NCBI GenBank assembly: GCA_023105745.1
Contig: JALGQZ010000006.1
Span: 604,359-668,358 of the forward strand
Reading direction: 5' to 3'
Length of the DNA stretch: 64,000 nt
From: Austropuccinia psidii
Lineage: Eukaryota; Basidiomycota; Pucciniomycetes; Pucciniales; Sphaerophragmiaceae
Shown here: positions 62,369-64,000 of the stretch, one piece after another
How the letters are laid out: the number at the start of each line of letters is the position of its first letter
How positions within the stretch are numbered: position 1 is the stretch's first letter
The notes under the pieces: generated by a model
The model's input: the letters and a program-made list of their open reading frames with translations, nothing else
Told to the model about the DNA's origin: nothing
Databases searched by the model: none
Program-made: the position numbers and the translations under genes

Positions 62369-62761
62369 TGTTGTATATTTACAATATACAGAATAATTAC
62401 TCAAACCCTAAGTAGATGATATTCATTATGCATATTTAATAACCTTGTAAATAGAATATAAAAAGGCCTAAAACTCATTACATTAATAATTCCCTCAGGG
62501 GAGATTTCTTATAATTTTTATATCTATTATCATCTACTAAGGTACACAACTCACAAGGGAAGATTTCTTCTCATTTTTATTTTTTAAAATTACTGATTTT
62601 TATATCTATTATCATCTACTCAGGTACACAACTCACAAGGGAAGATTGAATATATATTTCTAATTTAGGATAATAATTTTTATTATTATTTGTATTTGCA
62701 AAGATATTATATCAATTTCTTTATCAATTAAAATTCATTTAATTTATAAATCACATCAATA
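62369..62761 (+). repeat. 3' LTR of copia element 4 with internal duplication
   Basis: 393 bp. TATCTATTATCATCTACT occurs at 62521 and again at 62603 (82 apart), together with GGTACACAACTCACAAGG. The 5' LTR has one copy. As LTRs are identical at insertion, the difference arose afterwards. Confidence 0.88.
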
Positions 62762-63164
62762 AAACTTCTTATTGATACAAAATCTCTTATTAAATGTACT
62801 GAAATTGTTGGTGAAAAAACAATCACAAAAGAAGATTAATTGTTCTTCTCCCAACCCTATCAATGATATCAGAATACAGAAAATGAATTATTCAGAAAAA
62901 TCAATTGTACATCCAATCATCATTATGCAATGCATATACCCAAACACCTCATACAATGGGATTATTGGAATTCAGTGGTGAGCTTCTGGTTGGAAACTTA
63001 CAAAAGATTAAAAAACAATCAATCAATGGTAAGTCATTTATTTATAGAAAATTGGGGTATTTGAATCAGTTATGTAATCTTTGATCTTCCAAACCAGGTG
63101 CTGAAGAGGAAACCATAATGAAAAATTTAGTAAAATGCAAAGACTCCACCAAGTTGCAATAAAG
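62762..63164 (+). pseudogene. Tnp2-type transposase, C-terminal part
   Basis: Resumes the gene split by copia element 4. Just after the LTR: LLIDTKSLIKCTEIVGEKTI. Near 62905-63030 in a shifted frame: VHPNHHYAMHIPKHLIQW, then FWLETYKRLKNNQS, the conserved V-PNHH-A-HI--L--GP---FW---ER-N--L block of Tnp2 transposases. Near 63100: AEEETIMKNLVKCKDSTKLQ, the following E--M---F-R--RL block. It is then interrupted by the Tc1 element at 63167, whose TA target is 63165-63166. Confidence 0.75.
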
Positions 63165-63445
63165 TACAGTGGCCCGAAGCATATATTCGGACACTACCTG
63201 CACGGATAGCATGCGCGCGAACCGCGCGCGATCATTTTCGATCGCTTTTGCTCAAAATCTTTTAGAGTCCTCGTTTTTCACTCGTCCTCCTTTTCTTTAT
63301 AATTATTTTTATTTTTTGATCTCCTCTTTTTTCACTCTTCCTCGTTTTCTTTTCTTTATCTTTATTTTTATTTTTGAATTGTTTTATATTTATTACTCAA
63401 TTTATTTATTTTTTCTTTTTTTTATATTTATTACTCAATTCATCA

Positions 63446-63565
63446 ATAATTCTCAACCTCGACTCATCGACTTATTCGTCAAAACATTGATAATTCTCAA
63501 CGTCGACTCTCATCGACTTATTTGTCAAAACATCCATAAATCTCAACCTCGACTCATCGACTTGG
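63446..63565. repeat. Subterminal direct repeats of the Tc1 element
   Basis: Three units start at 63446, 63490 and 63536 (44 and 46 apart), each with TCTCAACCTCGACTCATCGA or a close variant. The third is cut short. They lie between the terminal repeat and the transposase start and could be transposase-binding sites, as in other Tc1 elements with internal direct repeats. Confidence 0.7.
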
Positions 63566-63651
63566 ACTTTATTTTATAATTGTAAGCACTTGTGATTTTT
63601 CGGTTGCACAGATTGCTGATTCTCTTTACCTTTATTCGGTCACCTAGATTA

Positions 63652-64000
63652 ATGGCCCCTTATGTTGAAGTCGAGCTTAGGGAACAGATCGTCGGTATGA
63701 GGCAAGCAGGAGTATCCATTAGAGGGATCTCCAATGCCACGCATGTGGCCAAGTCGACTGTTTGGGGTATCATCAATTGTTACAATCAACGAGGCCATTG
63801 CAAGAACAATGACAAACCTGGTCGGCATACGATTTTGGATGACAATAACCGTGCCAACCTTGATTCTTATTTGGTGGACCATCGACAAGCCACACTTGCG
63901 GATTTGGTGAATACAATTCCTAAGGCAATTGCAAGTCGTACTGTCAGAAAAGAAATCCACAACCTTGGCAAACAATCGTGTGTGGCACCCAAAAAACCCT
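63652..64000 (+). CDS. Tc1-type transposase, N-terminal part (partial)
   Basis: ATG at 63652 (after GATTA) opens 116 codons without a stop up to the window edge. Residues about 8-45 form a paired-type helix-turn-helix (REQIVGMRQAGVSIRGISNA, then VAKSTVWGIINCYNQRG). Then comes a GRPR-like linker, KPGRHTILDD. The second DNA-binding helix set follows, TLADLVNTIPKAIASRTVRK then EIHNLGKQ, ending CVAPKKP, where Tc1 proteins normally read R-A-x-KKP before the DDE catalytic core. The catalytic DDE residues lie beyond the window, so activity cannot be judged. No stop or frameshift is seen, unlike all retroelements here. The GC content is higher than the surroundings. It binds the transposon ends and would cut and paste the element. 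Confidence 0.88.
   Translation, partial: MAPYVEVELREQIVGMRQAGVSIRGISNATHVAKSTVWGIINCYNQRGHCKNNDKPGRHTILDDNNRANLDSYLVDHRQATLADLVNTIPKAIASRTVRKEIHNLGKQSCVAPKKP

Larger units (their letters stand above)
57955..62761 (+). mobile_element. Ty1/copia element 4, decayed, inserted in the Tnp2 transposase
   Basis: LTRs at 57955-58290 and 62369-62761 share TTGTATATTTACAATATA at the start and end TCAATA. The interior reads gag, protease, integrase, RT and RNase H on +. Reading on each side is Tnp2 transposase, so the element split that gene. The flanking five bases (CGCCT left, AAACT right) do not match well, so a target duplication is not demonstrated and the exact ends may be off by a few bases. Stops occur in every domain. 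Confidence 0.88.
63167..64000 (+). mobile_element. Tc1/mariner transposon, 5' part (runs off the window)
   Basis: Starts right after a TA dinucleotide (63165-63166) with CAGTGGCCCGAAGCATATAT then TCGGACAC, the classic Tc1 terminal sequence (CAGTGGC...TATTCGGACAC). A T-rich leader with 44-46-bp direct repeats precedes a transposase frame that is open to the end of the window. The far terminal repeat is beyond the window. It is inserted in the Tnp2 pseudogene, so it is younger than that gene's decay or split. Confidence 0.88.

Noticed and set aside
57955..62761. Target-site duplication for copia element 4
   Set aside because: CGCCT against AAACT share only two of five bases, so I do not claim one.
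63169..63579. 136-residue frame starting at the Tc1 terminus
   Set aside because: It begins inside the terminal repeat, runs through T-rich leader and direct repeats, and shows no domain. The real transposase starts at 63652.
63649..63975. 108-residue minus-strand frame
   Set aside because: Shadow of the Tc1 transposase on the opposite strand.
1..64000. RIP-like mutation as the cause of the stops
   Set aside because: Several lesions are transversions (for example cysteine to phenylalanine in the gypsy knuckle, aspartate to tyrosine in copia 1), and there is no reference copy here to count C-to-T changes, so the claim cannot be supported.

Overview
The window looks like repeat-dense nuclear DNA of a basidiomycete, most probably a rust fungus (Pucciniales). 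It is very AT-rich, carries one host gene with a short GT-AG intron, and is otherwise packed with nested, decayed transposable elements whose proteins resemble those typical of rust genomes. The chromodomain-type Ty3/gypsy polyprotein and the long, T-rich LTRs remind me of Austropuccinia psidii. That species guess rests on memory of the family style and no search was run.

Layout. 1-3.3 kb: AT-rich DNA with a solo LTR (460-2389). 3.3-14.9 kb: a structurally complete but dead Ty3/gypsy chromovirus (3315-14887, target duplication CATTC) whose 5' LTR is split by another solo LTR (3836-5578, duplication TGTGG). 14.9-18.6 kb: unassigned. 18.65-26.8 kb: a minus-strand Ty1/copia element (duplication CCCTG) hit by two gypsy-type solo LTRs in opposite orientation. 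26.8-31.4 kb: unassigned DNA with a hAT transposase remnant. 31.4-36.2 kb: a second copia element (duplication ATTTG). 36.7-38.6 kb: remnant of a third copia element on the minus strand. 38.6-46.8 kb: AT-rich desert with a small 42-bp tandem repeat. 47.0-48.9 kb: the single intact host gene, an SH3-domain, proline-rich protein of probable actin-patch type. 49-56.5 kb: desert. 56.5-63.2 kb: a Tnp2-type (CACTA/EnSpm-like) transposase pseudogene interrupted by a fourth copia element (57955-62761) and then by a Tc1/mariner element starting at 63167, whose transposase frame stays open to the window end.

Apart from the SH3 gene and possibly the Tc1 transposase, every coding region seen is broken by stops, frameshifts or deletions, and four of four readable reverse-transcriptase catalytic boxes have lost an aspartate. 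Target duplications gave base-level boundaries for most LTR elements. The three copia elements with readable primer-binding sites each match the anticodon arm of a different tRNA (initiator Met, Lys-UUU, Tyr-GUA), always ending two bases past the anticodon loop. This is the most interesting mechanistic signal in the window. The second is the ~1.8-kb inverted pair of solo LTRs with a 372-bp spacer. No CRISPR, rRNA, tRNA gene or bacterial-style operon was seen.
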